Origin: Runella sp. MFBS21
Lineage (GTDB): Bacteria > Bacteroidota > Bacteroidia > Cytophagales > Spirosomataceae
Assembly: GCF_029433105.1 (NCBI RefSeq)
Contig: NZ_JARNTW010000007.1
Span: forward strand, 124,001 to 188,000
DNA: 64,000 nt
Reading direction: 5' to 3'
Under the pieces are notes generated by a model. It had not been told where the DNA came from and did no database searches. It saw only the letters and a program-made list of their open reading frames with translations. A program made the position numbers and the translations under genes. The number at the start of each line of letters is the position of its first letter. The first letter of the stretch is position 1. Below are positions 1-8,456 of this stretch, in pieces.

Positions 1-435
1 TTCAAAAACCGACCCGTCGATAGCCCATTTGTTTTCGGGTGTTTTGAGTTCGCCTTTCATCGTCCATGTACCTTGCGTAGGGTCAGCAGCGGTATTTTCT
101 AAGACATAAAGACGGTGATTGCGGTTTCGGCCATCGTCAGCGGCAAAATAGATATACCATTTTCCCCTTAGAAAGTGAAGTTCAGGCGCCCAAATTTCTT
201 TTGAATAAGGCCCCGTGGCAGGAGGAGTCCATACCGTAACTTTTTGAGCAGTAGGAAGCTCAGATAGATCTTTGACTTTCCAGATGTTGAGGTCTCGGGT
301 GGTGGTATGCATATAATAGTAATAACCATCTTTATAAAAAGACCAAGGGTCAGCTCCAGCGGGTAGGAGAGGGTTTTTGAAAGTCTGGGCTTGTAATAAG
401 GTGGGGATAAGTAAGAGAAAAAGGAAATTTTTCAT
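1..435 (-). CDS. Glycoside hydrolase family 43 protein, N-terminal part (runs off the window)
   Basis: The reading frame starts at an ATG read from 435 and continues past base 1, giving about 145 residues. A Sec signal peptide (MKNFLFLLLIPTLLQAQ) is followed within a few residues by AGADPW, the Asp motif typical of the GH43 catalytic base. IWAPEL and IDGSVF follow, as in the first blades of a GH43 five-bladed propeller, the latter holding the usual second conserved Asp. The general-acid Glu lies outside the window. GH43 enzymes are mostly arabinosidases, xylosidases or galactosidases; the substrate cannot be told from this part. The protein is probably exported and acts on plant polysaccharide side chains. 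Confidence 0.85.
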   Translation of the reverse strand, partial: MKNFLFLLLIPTLLQAQTFKNPLLPAGADPWSFYKDGYYYYMHTTTRDLNIWKVKDLSELPTAQKVTVWTPPATGPYSKEIWAPELHFLRGKWYIYFAADDGRNRNHRLYVLENTAADPTQGTWTMKGELKTPENKWAIDGSVFE

Positions 436-748
436 TTGTGAACGGTGGTTAGTTTACTAAAAAATGCGTCGGGAACTTTAAGTATTACTAGCTGTAAAGA
501 CACAACAAAGGCAAAATTACTTTCTAGATAAGTTCATTGGGCAGCGCGCAAGAGGAAGCAAGCCAACTTAAAATACGCTTTTTAAAGCCTATTTTGACAT
601 AACAAACTTCACAGATTATGAGGGGGTTGACTAATCTGAAAACCGAAAAATAATCTAATAAGACTTTGTATAAAAGGCATGTAATAAATGATTACATTTG
701 GGCAGATAAAATTCTCAATCGTTAAGAAAACCTAAATCCTTTACCGCA
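436..748. other. Intergenic region between divergent genes
   Basis: This 313-bp AT-rich spacer separates the leftward GH43 gene from the rightward NTF2-like gene and should hold both promoters. I see no ORF, RNA gene or strong hairpin in it. The only recognisable signal is a weak promoter match for the rightward gene, listed separately. Confidence 0.6.
665..700 (+). promoter_or_regulatory. Possible Bacteroidota-type promoter upstream of the NTF2-like gene
   Basis: TACATTTG at 693-700 fits the Bacteroidota -7 consensus TAnnTTTG, and TTTG at 665-668 could be the -33 element. The 24-nt spacing is longer than usual, so the match is weak. Transcription would start some 40 nt before the ATG at 749. 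Confidence 0.3.
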
Positions 749-1177
749 ATGGCGACAGCCAACGTAGAACGCAACAAAGCTATCATGCGTAGCATTGTAG
801 AAAGCAATGATGCGCGTCAATTTGACGCCTATTTAGACGTAGTTTCCGAAGATTTTGTAGGACACAATCATTTTGTTCCGGGCGATTTGCGCGGCAACAA
901 AGCCTTGAGCTATTTCTTTTATCTGACCGAAGCTGTAGCGTTTCCTGATGGAGTGCATACGATTCACCACCTATATGGAGAAGATGACTTAGTTACGCTC
1001 GAGCTTTCTTATACGGGTACTTTCGTGGCACCTCTTCCTAATGGTACTCCCCCCAATGGCCAAGTGTGTGAGTTTAGATACAACATGATTTGCCGCTTTG
1101 AAAATGACAAAGTCGCCGAAATCTGGTGGTATCCTTATGATTCTTATAGTCTTATGAAACAACTCGGCATGATTTAA
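749..1177 (+). CDS. NTF2-like / SnoaL-like fold protein
   Basis: This small soluble protein of 142 residues has the length and pattern of a SnoaL-like (NTF2 superfamily) cone-shaped fold: an N-terminal helix pair (RSIVESNDARQFDAYLDVV), a DFVGHN strand start, and a C-terminal RFENDKVAEIWWYPYD segment. The family includes polyketide cyclases, isomerases and many uncharacterised ligand-binding proteins, so no reaction can be assigned. No signal peptide is visible, so it is probably cytoplasmic. It is 13 nt upstream of the HpcH/HpaI aldolase and probably cotranscribed with it, which suggests a role in handling a small carbon metabolite. Confidence 0.7.
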   Translation: MATANVERNKAIMRSIVESNDARQFDAYLDVVSEDFVGHNHFVPGDLRGNKALSYFFYLTEAVAFPDGVHTIHHLYGEDDLVTLELSYTGTFVAPLPNGTPPNGQVCEFRYNMICRFENDKVAEIWWYPYDSYSLMKQLGMI

Positions 1178-1190
1178 TCCTTCTCTTCTA

Positions 1191-1943
1191 ATGACTTTCA
1201 AAGAAAAACTTCAGGCGGGAGAGATACTCTATGGCCTTACGCTGACGCTTGGCTCTCCCAAAATTGCCGAAATCATCGCTCATTTAGGCTTTGATTGGAT
1301 ATGGATTGAAGCGGAGCATACTACCATGAGTTTGGAAGATATTTTGGCACAGTTGCAGGCGGTCAATGGTACCACTACTACCACCATAGTGAGAGTGGAT
1401 AACAACGACGCTACTACCATAAAGCGGGTGCTGGATACGGGACCGGGTGGCATTATTGTCCCTTCGGTCAATACTCCCGACGAAGCCAAGAAAGCGATCA
1501 AAGCCCTTAAATACCCTCCTCTCGGCGAACGAGGAATAGGACTAGGACGAGCGCAGGCCTATGGGCAGACTTTGGGTGAATACATCAAAACCGCTAATGA
1601 TAAGCTTGTGACGCTTTTTATGATTGAACACATCATGGCGGTTCAAAATATCGAAGAGATTTTAGCGGTGAAGGGCCTCGATGGAGTTATTGTCGGCTCA
1701 CTTGATTTGGCAGGAAGTATGAATCTCCAAAATGATCTGGGAAATCCTCTGCTCGAAATCGAAGTCCAAAAAGTATTGGCGGCTTGCCTGAAAGCGGGCG
1801 TGCCTTGTGGCATCTTTGTGGGGAATGCGCAGCAAGCCAAACTCCGTATCGACGAAGGTTTTCGGATTGTGACTTTGGGGGCGGATGTATTCTTAATAGC
1901 CGCTGCTGCCAAAAATGCCCTTGATTTGGTGAAAGCAACCTAA
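1191..1943 (+). CDS. HpcH/HpaI family class II aldolase (possible 5-keto-4-deoxyglucarate aldolase)
   Basis: The 250-residue TIM-barrel protein matches the metal-dependent pyruvate aldolases HpaI, GarL and RhmA in length. Family positions can be placed: His43 in IEAEHTTMS, Arg68 in TIVRVDN, the metal ligands Glu146 in MIEHIMAVQNIEEI and Asp172 in GSLDLAGSMN. The family cleaves 2-keto-3-deoxy sugar diacids to pyruvate plus an aldehyde. Glucarate dehydratase is encoded 2.4 kb away, and its product, 5-keto-4-deoxyglucarate, is the substrate of GarL. This enzyme is therefore a reasonable candidate for the following step, but the exact substrate is inference. It lies in a short plus-strand group with its two neighbours. 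Confidence 0.85.
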   Translation: MTFKEKLQAGEILYGLTLTLGSPKIAEIIAHLGFDWIWIEAEHTTMSLEDILAQLQAVNGTTTTTIVRVDNNDATTIKRVLDTGPGGIIVPSVNTPDEAKKAIKALKYPPLGERGIGLGRAQAYGQTLGEYIKTANDKLVTLFMIEHIMAVQNIEEILAVKGLDGVIVGSLDLAGSMNLQNDLGNPLLEIEVQKVLAACLKAGVPCGIFVGNAQQAKLRIDEGFRIVTLGADVFLIAAAAKNALDLVKAT

Positions 1944-1960
1944 ACTAAATTTTAAAAACC

Positions 1961-2452
1961 ATGAATGATGAACAAAACACCCGAGAAGCACTGTTGCGGC
2001 TGATTGACAAAGTACATCACCAATACGAAATTTGGTATGCTAAGGTTTCTAAACGAAACCACCGCGTGTGGTATAGTCTTCAGCTTGTATCATTATTGTG
2101 TGGATTTTTGACGTCTATTTTTGTAGCTTTCCAAACAAAAGCTACTTGGACACCCAATATCAAACTTATTTGTGCCATTATTCCTCTCATTGGCTCGTTG
2201 GCTTCGACGGTAGTATTGCAATTTAAAATCTTTGAAACGTGGCGTTTGCGCGAAGAAGGGCGTATTTCGTTTCACAATCTGGTCAATTATGCTAACAGTG
2301 AGCTGTTGAAATGTAAAATGCCTGAGGATTTTCAGCAACTGTTTGAGACGATTACGCAGAAGACCAACGAACTCGAAAACGAACAGTCTAATAAGTATTT
2401 TTCGCTGTATGGAAGTAATTTTATTGCCTCTTTTCCTACCAAAAAAACTTAA
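1961..2452 (+). CDS. SLATT/DUF4231-like two-TM membrane protein
   Basis: The 163-residue protein has an amphipathic N-terminal helix with KVHHQYEIWYAKVSKRNHR, then two TM helices (about residues 45-66 and 72-93) and a charged helical C-terminus. This layout fits the SLATT (SMODS and SLOG-associating 2TM effector) domain, often annotated DUF4231. SLATT proteins are proposed membrane effectors in nucleotide-signalling conflict systems. No nucleotide cyclase or SLOG gene is adjacent here. The gene instead starts 17 nt after the aldolase, so its role is uncertain. Its stop codon overlaps the stop of the convergent CBM9-like gene in a shared TTAA at 2449-2452. Confidence 0.6.
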   Translation: MNDEQNTREALLRLIDKVHHQYEIWYAKVSKRNHRVWYSLQLVSLLCGFLTSIFVAFQTKATWTPNIKLICAIIPLIGSLASTVVLQFKIFETWRLREEGRISFHNLVNYANSELLKCKMPEDFQQLFETITQKTNELENEQSNKYFSLYGSNFIASFPTKKT

Positions 2453-3255
2453 AAACTGACAAACTCTATTTTACTCCATTGGTCGGGCAGGTGCGTGTCA
2501 TAAACTCCGTGGCTATTCAAAGCCATCGCGGGGTGAGGTTGTACTTCTTTGCCTCCTACCATAAGTTTTTGAAACCTTCCCAAAAACATACGCCAAATAT
2601 CACCGTGGGTAGGAGGAAGGGTGCGGCCATGGGCAAGTAACTCCAAACTCTGCCAAGGAATGGCGATTTCGACACTCCAGCCTTGGTCAATATCGCTGTG
2701 GTCGTTGAGCGTACCATCCACTTGTACGGCTGTTTGGAGGCCAGGCATGTCAAAGTTCGTAAACGCCCAACGAATGCCCCTTGGATGAGTTCCTTTCCAA
2801 AAAGTAGCCCCGCTCCGGTCGTAGTCTCCGCCAAAAGTATAGGCCTGAGGCTGGTGAACATCAAACTGTGGGATATCAAATTTGCTTCCTTTGGTATAAG
2901 CATCTTTCCAAATAAAGAAGACTTCGTATAGGGTATTGGCGGCGTTAATTTCTAGTTCATAATAGCAATCTTCACCGTCGATAAACACTTCTAAATCGTT
3001 TTCAAGAAAGATAATGCTATCTCTTTGGGTGAGTTTTGCCTCTACAAAAGGCTCTTCGGCCACAAAAGCAATGTAAAGATAGGTGTCATTCCAGAGCAGA
3101 GCCGTTTGGGTATTGTACATACCAGCCTCACCAGTGGTCATGTCCACAAAACGCTTGCTCCAAGTGGCTTTTTCCCAAATATCTTTCTGGATATTGCCGT
3201 CGATTGTAATGGTTTCGGTTATTTTCTTTGCTTGATAATCTGCACAGGAAGCCAT
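2449..3255 (-). CDS. CBM9-like carbohydrate-binding protein
   Basis: The 268-residue protein resembles the carbohydrate-binding family 9-like proteins common in Bacteroidota. It has an N-terminal DGNIQKDIWEKATW strand typical of the start of a CBM9 sandwich. LLWNDTYLYIAFVAEEP, a NDLEVFIDGEDCYYELEINA stretch and WSVEIAIPWQSL follow, all of which match the CBM9 pattern of bound-metal and ligand strands. Such proteins usually bind reducing-end sugars and are exported, but the short N-terminus MASCADYQ gives no convincing signal peptide. It sits tail to tail with the SLATT-like gene. There is no catalytic module in this protein. Confidence 0.75.
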   Translation of the reverse strand: MASCADYQAKKITETITIDGNIQKDIWEKATWSKRFVDMTTGEAGMYNTQTALLWNDTYLYIAFVAEEPFVEAKLTQRDSIIFLENDLEVFIDGEDCYYELEINAANTLYEVFFIWKDAYTKGSKFDIPQFDVHQPQAYTFGGDYDRSGATFWKGTHPRGIRWAFTNFDMPGLQTAVQVDGTLNDHSDIDQGWSVEIAIPWQSLELLAHGRTLPPTHGDIWRMFLGRFQKLMVGGKEVQPHPAMALNSHGVYDTHLPDQWSKIEFVSF

Positions 3256-3413
3256 AAAAGTTGAGGAATGAGTTTGTTTGCTTAAAAAAACAAAACCTAG
3301 ATTGTAAATACAAACTTAGGGGCTGTGTTCTGCAAACTTTGTGAAATACAGAACTAAAAGATTGCCAAGTGTTGTTTCCTGATTGGGAAATCTATATTTT
3401 TAGCAAAAATATA

Positions 3414-3761
3414 ATGAAGCCAAATTTTGATGTAGCTTTCTTACCAGAAGCAGTAGAGTTTCTAGAAAGCCTTGACGAGAAAGCAAGAGAAAAAATCTAT
3501 TACAATATCAAAAAATCGCAATTTGTGAATGATCGCGAGCTTTTTAAAAAACTTAATGAACATATTTGGGAGTTTAGGACATTATTTCAAGGAAAGGCTT
3601 ACCGGCTTTTTTCATTTTGGGATAAAATAGACGGAAAGGAAACGTTAGTTGTAGCAACGCATGGTATTTTAAAAAAAACTCAAAAAACTCCCATTAAAGA
3701 GATTGATAAAGCAGAAGAACTGAGAAAACAATATGTGAGTAATAAAACCAAGAAAAAATGA
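3414..3761 (+). CDS. RelE/ParE/HigB-type toxin
   Basis: I chose the ATG at 3414 (MKPNFDVAFLPEAVEFLE), giving 115 residues, because the in-frame upstream codons do not look like coding sequence. The fold pattern is RelE-like: a helix with LPEAVEFLESLDEKAREKIYY, a central EFRTLFQGKAYRLFSFWDK strand pair with the Arg and Tyr usual in mRNA-cleaving RelE/HigB toxins, and VVATHGILKKTQKTP near the C-terminus. The family cleaves mRNA, often on the ribosome. The stop overlaps the antitoxin start by 4 bp (ATGA), giving the toxin-first order typical of HigBA systems. Confidence 0.85.
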   Translation: MKPNFDVAFLPEAVEFLESLDEKAREKIYYNIKKSQFVNDRELFKKLNEHIWEFRTLFQGKAYRLFSFWDKIDGKETLVVATHGILKKTQKTPIKEIDKAEELRKQYVSNKTKKK

Positions 3762-4084
3762 TTATGAAAGACCAACTCAAAACAGTCTCTTTAGATACAA
3801 TGCTTGATAAGCACATTGGAAAACTAGGTACAGAGAAGCGAGATGCGTTTGAAAATGAGTTAAGGATAGATTTGTTAGGGCATGCACTCAGGCAAGCTCG
3901 AAAAGAGCGAAATTTAACGCAGCAGCAATTAGGAGAGCTTGTGGGAGTCCAAAAGGCTCAAATTTCTAAAATTGAAAATAGTGTAAAAAATGCTAGACTT
4001 GAAACTATCTTGAAAGTGTTTGATGCACTAGGAGCAAAAGTAAATTTTAATGTAGAACTCAGTAACGAAAAATTTGCTTATTGA
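3758..4084 (+). CDS. HigA-type antitoxin with XRE helix-turn-helix
   Basis: This 108-residue protein carries a C-terminal Cro/CI-type helix-turn-helix at about residues 45-100 (RQARKERNLTQQQLGEL, then VQKAQISKIENSVKN). The N-terminal half has the extended helical part seen in HigA partners of RelE-like toxins. It should neutralise the upstream toxin and repress their shared promoter. The start overlaps the toxin stop; a second ATG at 3764 is also possible. It is followed by about 215 bp of AT-rich sequence without genes. Confidence 0.87.
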   Translation: MIMKDQLKTVSLDTMLDKHIGKLGTEKRDAFENELRIDLLGHALRQARKERNLTQQQLGELVGVQKAQISKIENSVKNARLETILKVFDALGAKVNFNVELSNEKFAY

Positions 4085-4300
4085 TAGGGGTATTAAGTAG
4101 TAAAGCAAAAGTTTTAGGGTGTTTTATTGGACGTAATTTGTTGATTTTTAACAAATAACAGTTGGGAAATAACGATTAACTTGTGCTTTAGCACTTAAGC
4201 ATCATTTAGGATACATATTGTTAATAGAGAGATAACCATTATCATAAAATAGCCATTTCAAAATTGCCAATACGTACCCATCTCTTTTGCAAAAAACAAA

Positions 4301-5605
4301 CTACCAACGAACGGATTGGAACTTCCAGCCCGGAACTACCTTTTGCATTTCGATTTCGTCGTCGCGCTTGGTGAGGCCACAGGCTAGGTAGTTTTGGTGC
4401 AATTTGGCAAGGGCTTCGCGGTCAAGTTCCACTCCTAGTCCAGGGCCTTGGGGTACTGCTACTGAGCCTTCTTCAAATTTTAAACGTCCTCCCATAATGA
4501 TTTCGTCTGATTGCCACGGATAATGGGTATCCAAAACATATTTCATACTCGGTAGTGCTGCTCCTAAATGAACCATAGCTGCCAATGAAATACCCAAATG
4601 ACTATTGGAGTGCATCGACAATCCCCTTCCAAAAGTCTCGCAGATGCCTGCTAAGGTCATAGAAGAGCGCAGCCCTCCCCAAAAATGGTGGTCGCTCAGG
4701 ATAATATCTTCCGAACCTACGGCAATGCTATTAGGAATATCATCAAAGGAGGTAGTACACATATTGGTAGCCAAGGGCGTTTTGAGGGCTTTTCTTACCA
4801 ATGCCATATTGGCTTGGCCACGTACGGGGTCTTCGAGGTATTCGAGGATAGGCTCCATTTCTTTCCCGTATTTGATGGCTGTTTCCACCGTCCAGAGGGC
4901 ATTAGGGTCAAGACGAAGCGGCACATCTGGACCAAATGCTTCGCGTAGGGCGATGATAGCATCTACTTCTTGACGAGGCTCGAAGGCTCCACCTTTGAGT
5001 TTAATCGACTGAAAGCCAAACTCTTTGCACATGGCTTTGGCTTGGGTTACGATTTCGGCGGGGTTGAGTGCACTTGCTTGGCGTGCCGCTGCCCATCCTG
5101 TAGCATTGGGGTCGATGTTGAAACCTAACTCTCCGCCAGCACCTTCAAATTTATAAAATAAGTAAGCCGAAAAAGGAACGTGGTCGCGCATTTTGCCACC
5201 TAATAAATCTACCACAGGGCGTTCGGTAATTTTGCCAATAATATCCATGCAAGCTACCTCAACCGCGCTAAAAATATGTACAAGTTTGCGTTGGTCCCAA
5301 GGAGCTTCGCCACGTTGGGCGGCGGTTTCGGTGCCAAAATGCCCTTCTAAAACGTGTCTGATTTGATTGAGCTGAAATACATCTTTCCCGATAAGCAATG
5401 CACGAGAAGCTTCTAAGGCGATGTCGATGTCTTTATTGCCCGGGATTTCGCTGATACCCGAGATGCCATCTTCGGTCACTAGCTCTACGACTGTCCGCAG
5501 AGCATAAGGAGCATGCAAACCAGCGGCATTGAGGAGAGGAGGGTCAACGATGGCAATCGGGGTAATGTACATTTCCTTGATGCGAGGGCCCGTTTTGTGA
5601 GTCAT
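4301..5605 (-). CDS. gudD: Glucarate dehydratase (enolase superfamily)
   Basis: The 434-residue enzyme belongs to the glucarate dehydratase branch of the enolase superfamily and would convert D-glucarate (or idarate) to 5-keto-4-deoxyglucarate in the cytoplasm. The active-site pattern is complete: KLKGG with Lys202/Lys204, RLDPNA with metal ligand Asp233 and Asn235, YLEDP with metal ligand Glu258, TNMCTTSFDD with Asn281, and MHSNSHLGIS with His332. It is the last gene of a minus-strand run with the GntP permease and the mannonate-dehydratase-like gene upstream, consistent with sugar-acid catabolism. A 131-nt gap separates it from the previous gene, so it might also have its own promoter. Confidence 0.93.
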   Translation of the reverse strand: MTHKTGPRIKEMYITPIAIVDPPLLNAAGLHAPYALRTVVELVTEDGISGISEIPGNKDIDIALEASRALLIGKDVFQLNQIRHVLEGHFGTETAAQRGEAPWDQRKLVHIFSAVEVACMDIIGKITERPVVDLLGGKMRDHVPFSAYLFYKFEGAGGELGFNIDPNATGWAAARQASALNPAEIVTQAKAMCKEFGFQSIKLKGGAFEPRQEVDAIIALREAFGPDVPLRLDPNALWTVETAIKYGKEMEPILEYLEDPVRGQANMALVRKALKTPLATNMCTTSFDDIPNSIAVGSEDIILSDHHFWGGLRSSMTLAGICETFGRGLSMHSNSHLGISLAAMVHLGAALPSMKYVLDTHYPWQSDEIIMGGRLKFEEGSVAVPQGPGLGVELDREALAKLHQNYLACGLTKRDDEIEMQKVVPGWKFQSVRW

Positions 5606-5736
5606 AAGAGTAAACTTTGTAAATGAAAAAATAAACGCTAACCATAGAAGCCGGCAGTCCCGATATTCTAATAGTTAGCGTTCAAAACCAGTTTTAATTT
5701 TATGTAATAAGTCCGTGTTTTTAGGGAAAAATAATT

Positions 5737-6840
5737 TTAGACGTCAGCCGAGACCGTTTGGAGCAATCCTTTGATATAACCATAACAAAAAGAAAATGCT
5801 TGTAAGCCGCTATTGGGGTCGGGGTGAGTGGGTACGTGGTCGGGCATCACCATTCCCGAATAACCCACATCTCGCAAAGCCCGAATGACCTGTACGAAGT
5901 TCATGTCGCCGTTGTCGGGATATACTTCTTGAAAATTGTTCCAACCGCCTTTGATGTTACGTAAATGCACATTGAAGATTTGATTGCGTTCACCCACCCA
6001 TTTGATGATAGGAAGTATTTCAGTTTTAGGGTCTTTGAGGCCTTCCGCGATTGAGCCTATACACAGGTTAAAGCCATGATATTCAGTGTCGTAAAGTTTG
6101 GCAAATCTCTGGATGCCTTTGAAGACATCAGGGCTATTCCAGCGGGTAATACCTCGGTATCCTACGGGTGTGGGAGGGTCGGCGATATGGTTGGCGAGTT
6201 TTACTTTGTATTCTCTGGCAACGGGTAAAATACGGTCGAGCAAGTAAGTGATTCGCTCAAACATCTGATCGATAGATACATCTCCCGCTCTGGTTTTGGG
6301 ATCGTTACGTTTAATGGCTTCTTCATAATTCCACGTGCTGTAGGCGGCATTGCCACGTTTGGGGTCAATAGTTTTGCCAGTACGTAGTACGGGCAAAATC
6401 GTAGTATTATAATTTAATACTTTGATGCCGCTTTTGCCCGCTACTTGAATCATTTGTTGTAAAATTTCAATTTCGCGGTCTCTTTCAGGGCTTTTGCCAA
6501 GCATGATATTGGGATATTCGACGCGGTCAATACCCGCCGAACTCAGCGGGAAGTGATAAGCATCAAGACTGATGCCGTATTTTTCGCAAGCTTCCTTTTT
6601 GGCTAGCGAATCTTCCAAATCCCAACCTTTGCCCGGAATCGTCTTAGGGGCACCGCCGTCAAGGTTATATACGCCGTGGCGTGCTTTAAATTCGAGATTC
6701 TCGATTGAAGTTCCACCTGATTGGCAGCCCACTTTCATCAGTACTTTTTTAGGAGGGGTGGCTTGGGCAGGTTTGGATTCTAAGACAGCCGCTCCTACCG
6801 AACCCGCCGTTATGACTTTTAGAAAATTGTTACGATTCAT
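5737..6840 (-). CDS. Mannonate-dehydratase-like TIM-barrel protein with export signal
   Basis: I use the ATG read from 6840 (MNRNNFLKVITAGSVGAAV), which gives 367 residues and a Tat-like or Sec signal ending near PAQA. The rest resembles UxuA-type mannonate dehydratases and xylose-isomerase-like barrels: a LANHIADPPTPVGYRGITRW segment, GFNLCIGS, HLRNIKGG, YPDNGDMN and MPDHVP near the C-terminus. UxuA converts D-mannonate to 2-keto-3-deoxygluconate, but UxuA itself is cytoplasmic and lacks a leader, so this may be a periplasmic relative acting on another sugar acid. The signal has only one of the two Tat arginines. It lies between the GntP permease and gudD genes on the same strand. Confidence 0.8.
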   Translation of the reverse strand: MNRNNFLKVITAGSVGAAVLESKPAQATPPKKVLMKVGCQSGGTSIENLEFKARHGVYNLDGGAPKTIPGKGWDLEDSLAKKEACEKYGISLDAYHFPLSSAGIDRVEYPNIMLGKSPERDREIEILQQMIQVAGKSGIKVLNYNTTILPVLRTGKTIDPKRGNAAYSTWNYEEAIKRNDPKTRAGDVSIDQMFERITYLLDRILPVAREYKVKLANHIADPPTPVGYRGITRWNSPDVFKGIQRFAKLYDTEYHGFNLCIGSIAEGLKDPKTEILPIIKWVGERNQIFNVHLRNIKGGWNNFQEVYPDNGDMNFVQVIRALRDVGYSGMVMPDHVPTHPDPNSGLQAFSFCYGYIKGLLQTVSADV

Positions 6841-6920
6841 AAGTATGATAGGTTGAAAGGTTCCGAAATTTGTTTTCAATTTTAGAGAAATGTAGTTTGA
6901 AAAAAGAGGGAGATTAGTTG

Positions 6921-8366
6921 TTAGATCAGAGGAAACAATTTAGCCCCAATTATAATCACTACCAGACCCGTAAGTCCCATTACAACCAACAAGGGTGAGA
7001 TAGTTTTAAGAGCTTCTTTTTCGGTAAGATTACTGAGTTTGCAAATAATCCAAAAGCCAGCGTCGTTCATCCAAGGCACAAGCTTTGAGCCACACCCAAT
7101 CGCTAATCCTAGATATACAGGGTGAAACTCTAAGTTGGCATTGCTAGCCATTCCTGATAGTATCCCCGAAGCCGTAATAAGTGCTACCGTGGCCGAACCT
7201 TGTGCCGTGCGTACCACTGCCGCAATCAAAAATGCCAACGGAATAAGCGCCATTTGGTATTCTTTGGTCATATCGGCAATGCGAGAACTGATGCCTGTTT
7301 GTTGGAGCATTCCGCCAAAAGCTCCTCCAGCGGCGGTGATTAATATAATCCCCCCTCCGCTCATAAGGGCGGCTTGCACAAAAGGTGTCAGGCCGTCTTT
7401 GTTGTTTTTTTTCTGCTGGGCCAAAATCAATAGAGCCACAATTCCCCCCGTAACAATCGCGATGTTTTTATCGCCAAAAAATTTAACTAACGCGATGAAA
7501 TTTTGTACCAAGGGAGAAAACGCTTGAATATCAGCCGCTTTATAGAGCGCGTTGATAGCAGTATCAGCACAAATAAAAACCAATGGAATCATGACAGGCA
7601 GCAACGACACTCCTAATGCAGGCAAATGCTTATCTTCTTTGGCCGCAATAGATTTAATATCTTCGAGCTTGGCATCTAAAGAATCACGAAGTTCGATAGG
7701 CCATTTTTTGTTGGCCCAAAGAGCAAAGAAATAGCCAGAAGTAATCGTAAAAAGTCCCACAACCGTTCCGGCAATCATCATCAAGCCAATGGGAATGTGC
7801 ATTTCGCCAATCAAAAACAAAGGCCCAGGTGCAGGGGGAACAAGGGAGTTGGCCATGGCTGCACCCGCCATGATACAAAGTACCAATAAAAGGTAGTTTT
7901 TCCCGATGCGGAGAGTCATGGCTTTGGCGAGAGGCATCATCAGAAAGATAACCGTATCAAAAAAAACAGGAATGCCCAAGAAAAAGCTACTCACCAGAAA
8001 CGCAATTGGCGCTTTTTCGATGCCTGTCAAGCGAAGCATCGAACGGATGATTCGCTCGGCGGCGCCGCTTTCAAGCATACATTTGCCTATGATTGCGGCC
8101 ATTGCAATCAAAATACCGATTTTGGCGCAAGTATTTCCAAACTCAGTGGCAATACGCTCGCCAATACTTTTTTTAGACAGCGCCAGCGCAGCCGCAGGAG
8201 TGGTACCTTTGGCTAGGGCGTATTGCTCAATCACGGAGGCAGGAGTGAGTAGTGCTACTACAAATGCCCCTAACAATAAAGCTAAAAAAGGATGTAATTT
8301 GAGGCCAATAATACCGCCAACCACAATAACTACACCAACGGATAAAATAAACAGAGGGTCTGACAT
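6921..8366 (-). CDS. GntP family gluconate/sugar-acid:H+ symporter
   Basis: The 481-residue integral membrane protein starts at the ATG read from 8366 (MSDPLFILSVG); the in-frame TTG one codon earlier is less likely. It has about 12-14 hydrophobic segments and GntP features such as GGIIGLKLHPFLALLLGA, VPPAPGPLF, FLGIPVFFDTVIFL and a late PWMNDAGFW. GntP permeases import gluconate and related hexonates with protons through the inner membrane. The gene lies between SusD and the mannonate-dehydratase-like gene, so it would carry the sugar acid captured by the SusCD complex into the cell. Confidence 0.92.
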   Translation of the reverse strand: MSDPLFILSVGVVIVVGGIIGLKLHPFLALLLGAFVVALLTPASVIEQYALAKGTTPAAALALSKKSIGERIATEFGNTCAKIGILIAMAAIIGKCMLESGAAERIIRSMLRLTGIEKAPIAFLVSSFFLGIPVFFDTVIFLMMPLAKAMTLRIGKNYLLLVLCIMAGAAMANSLVPPAPGPLFLIGEMHIPIGLMMIAGTVVGLFTITSGYFFALWANKKWPIELRDSLDAKLEDIKSIAAKEDKHLPALGVSLLPVMIPLVFICADTAINALYKAADIQAFSPLVQNFIALVKFFGDKNIAIVTGGIVALLILAQQKKNNKDGLTPFVQAALMSGGGIILITAAGGAFGGMLQQTGISSRIADMTKEYQMALIPLAFLIAAVVRTAQGSATVALITASGILSGMASNANLEFHPVYLGLAIGCGSKLVPWMNDAGFWIICKLSNLTEKEALKTISPLLVVMGLTGLVVIIIGAKLFPLI

Positions 8367-8456
8367 CAAAAAAATAGGTTTAGGATTTATGTAAAAGGGC
8401 TACTTGGAGGCAGCTCTTTGGGGCGGGGTTTGTATGATAAATATTAAATAAAGGTG

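Noticed and set aside
3369-3413. N-terminal extension of the HigB-type toxin from an earlier ATG
   Set aside because: The extension adds 15 residues with no family match; the ATG at 3414 gives the usual RelE/HigB start.
8366-8369. TTG start of the GntP gene one codon upstream
   Set aside because: The ATG immediately following gives the normal family N-terminus, so the TTG is unlikely to be used.
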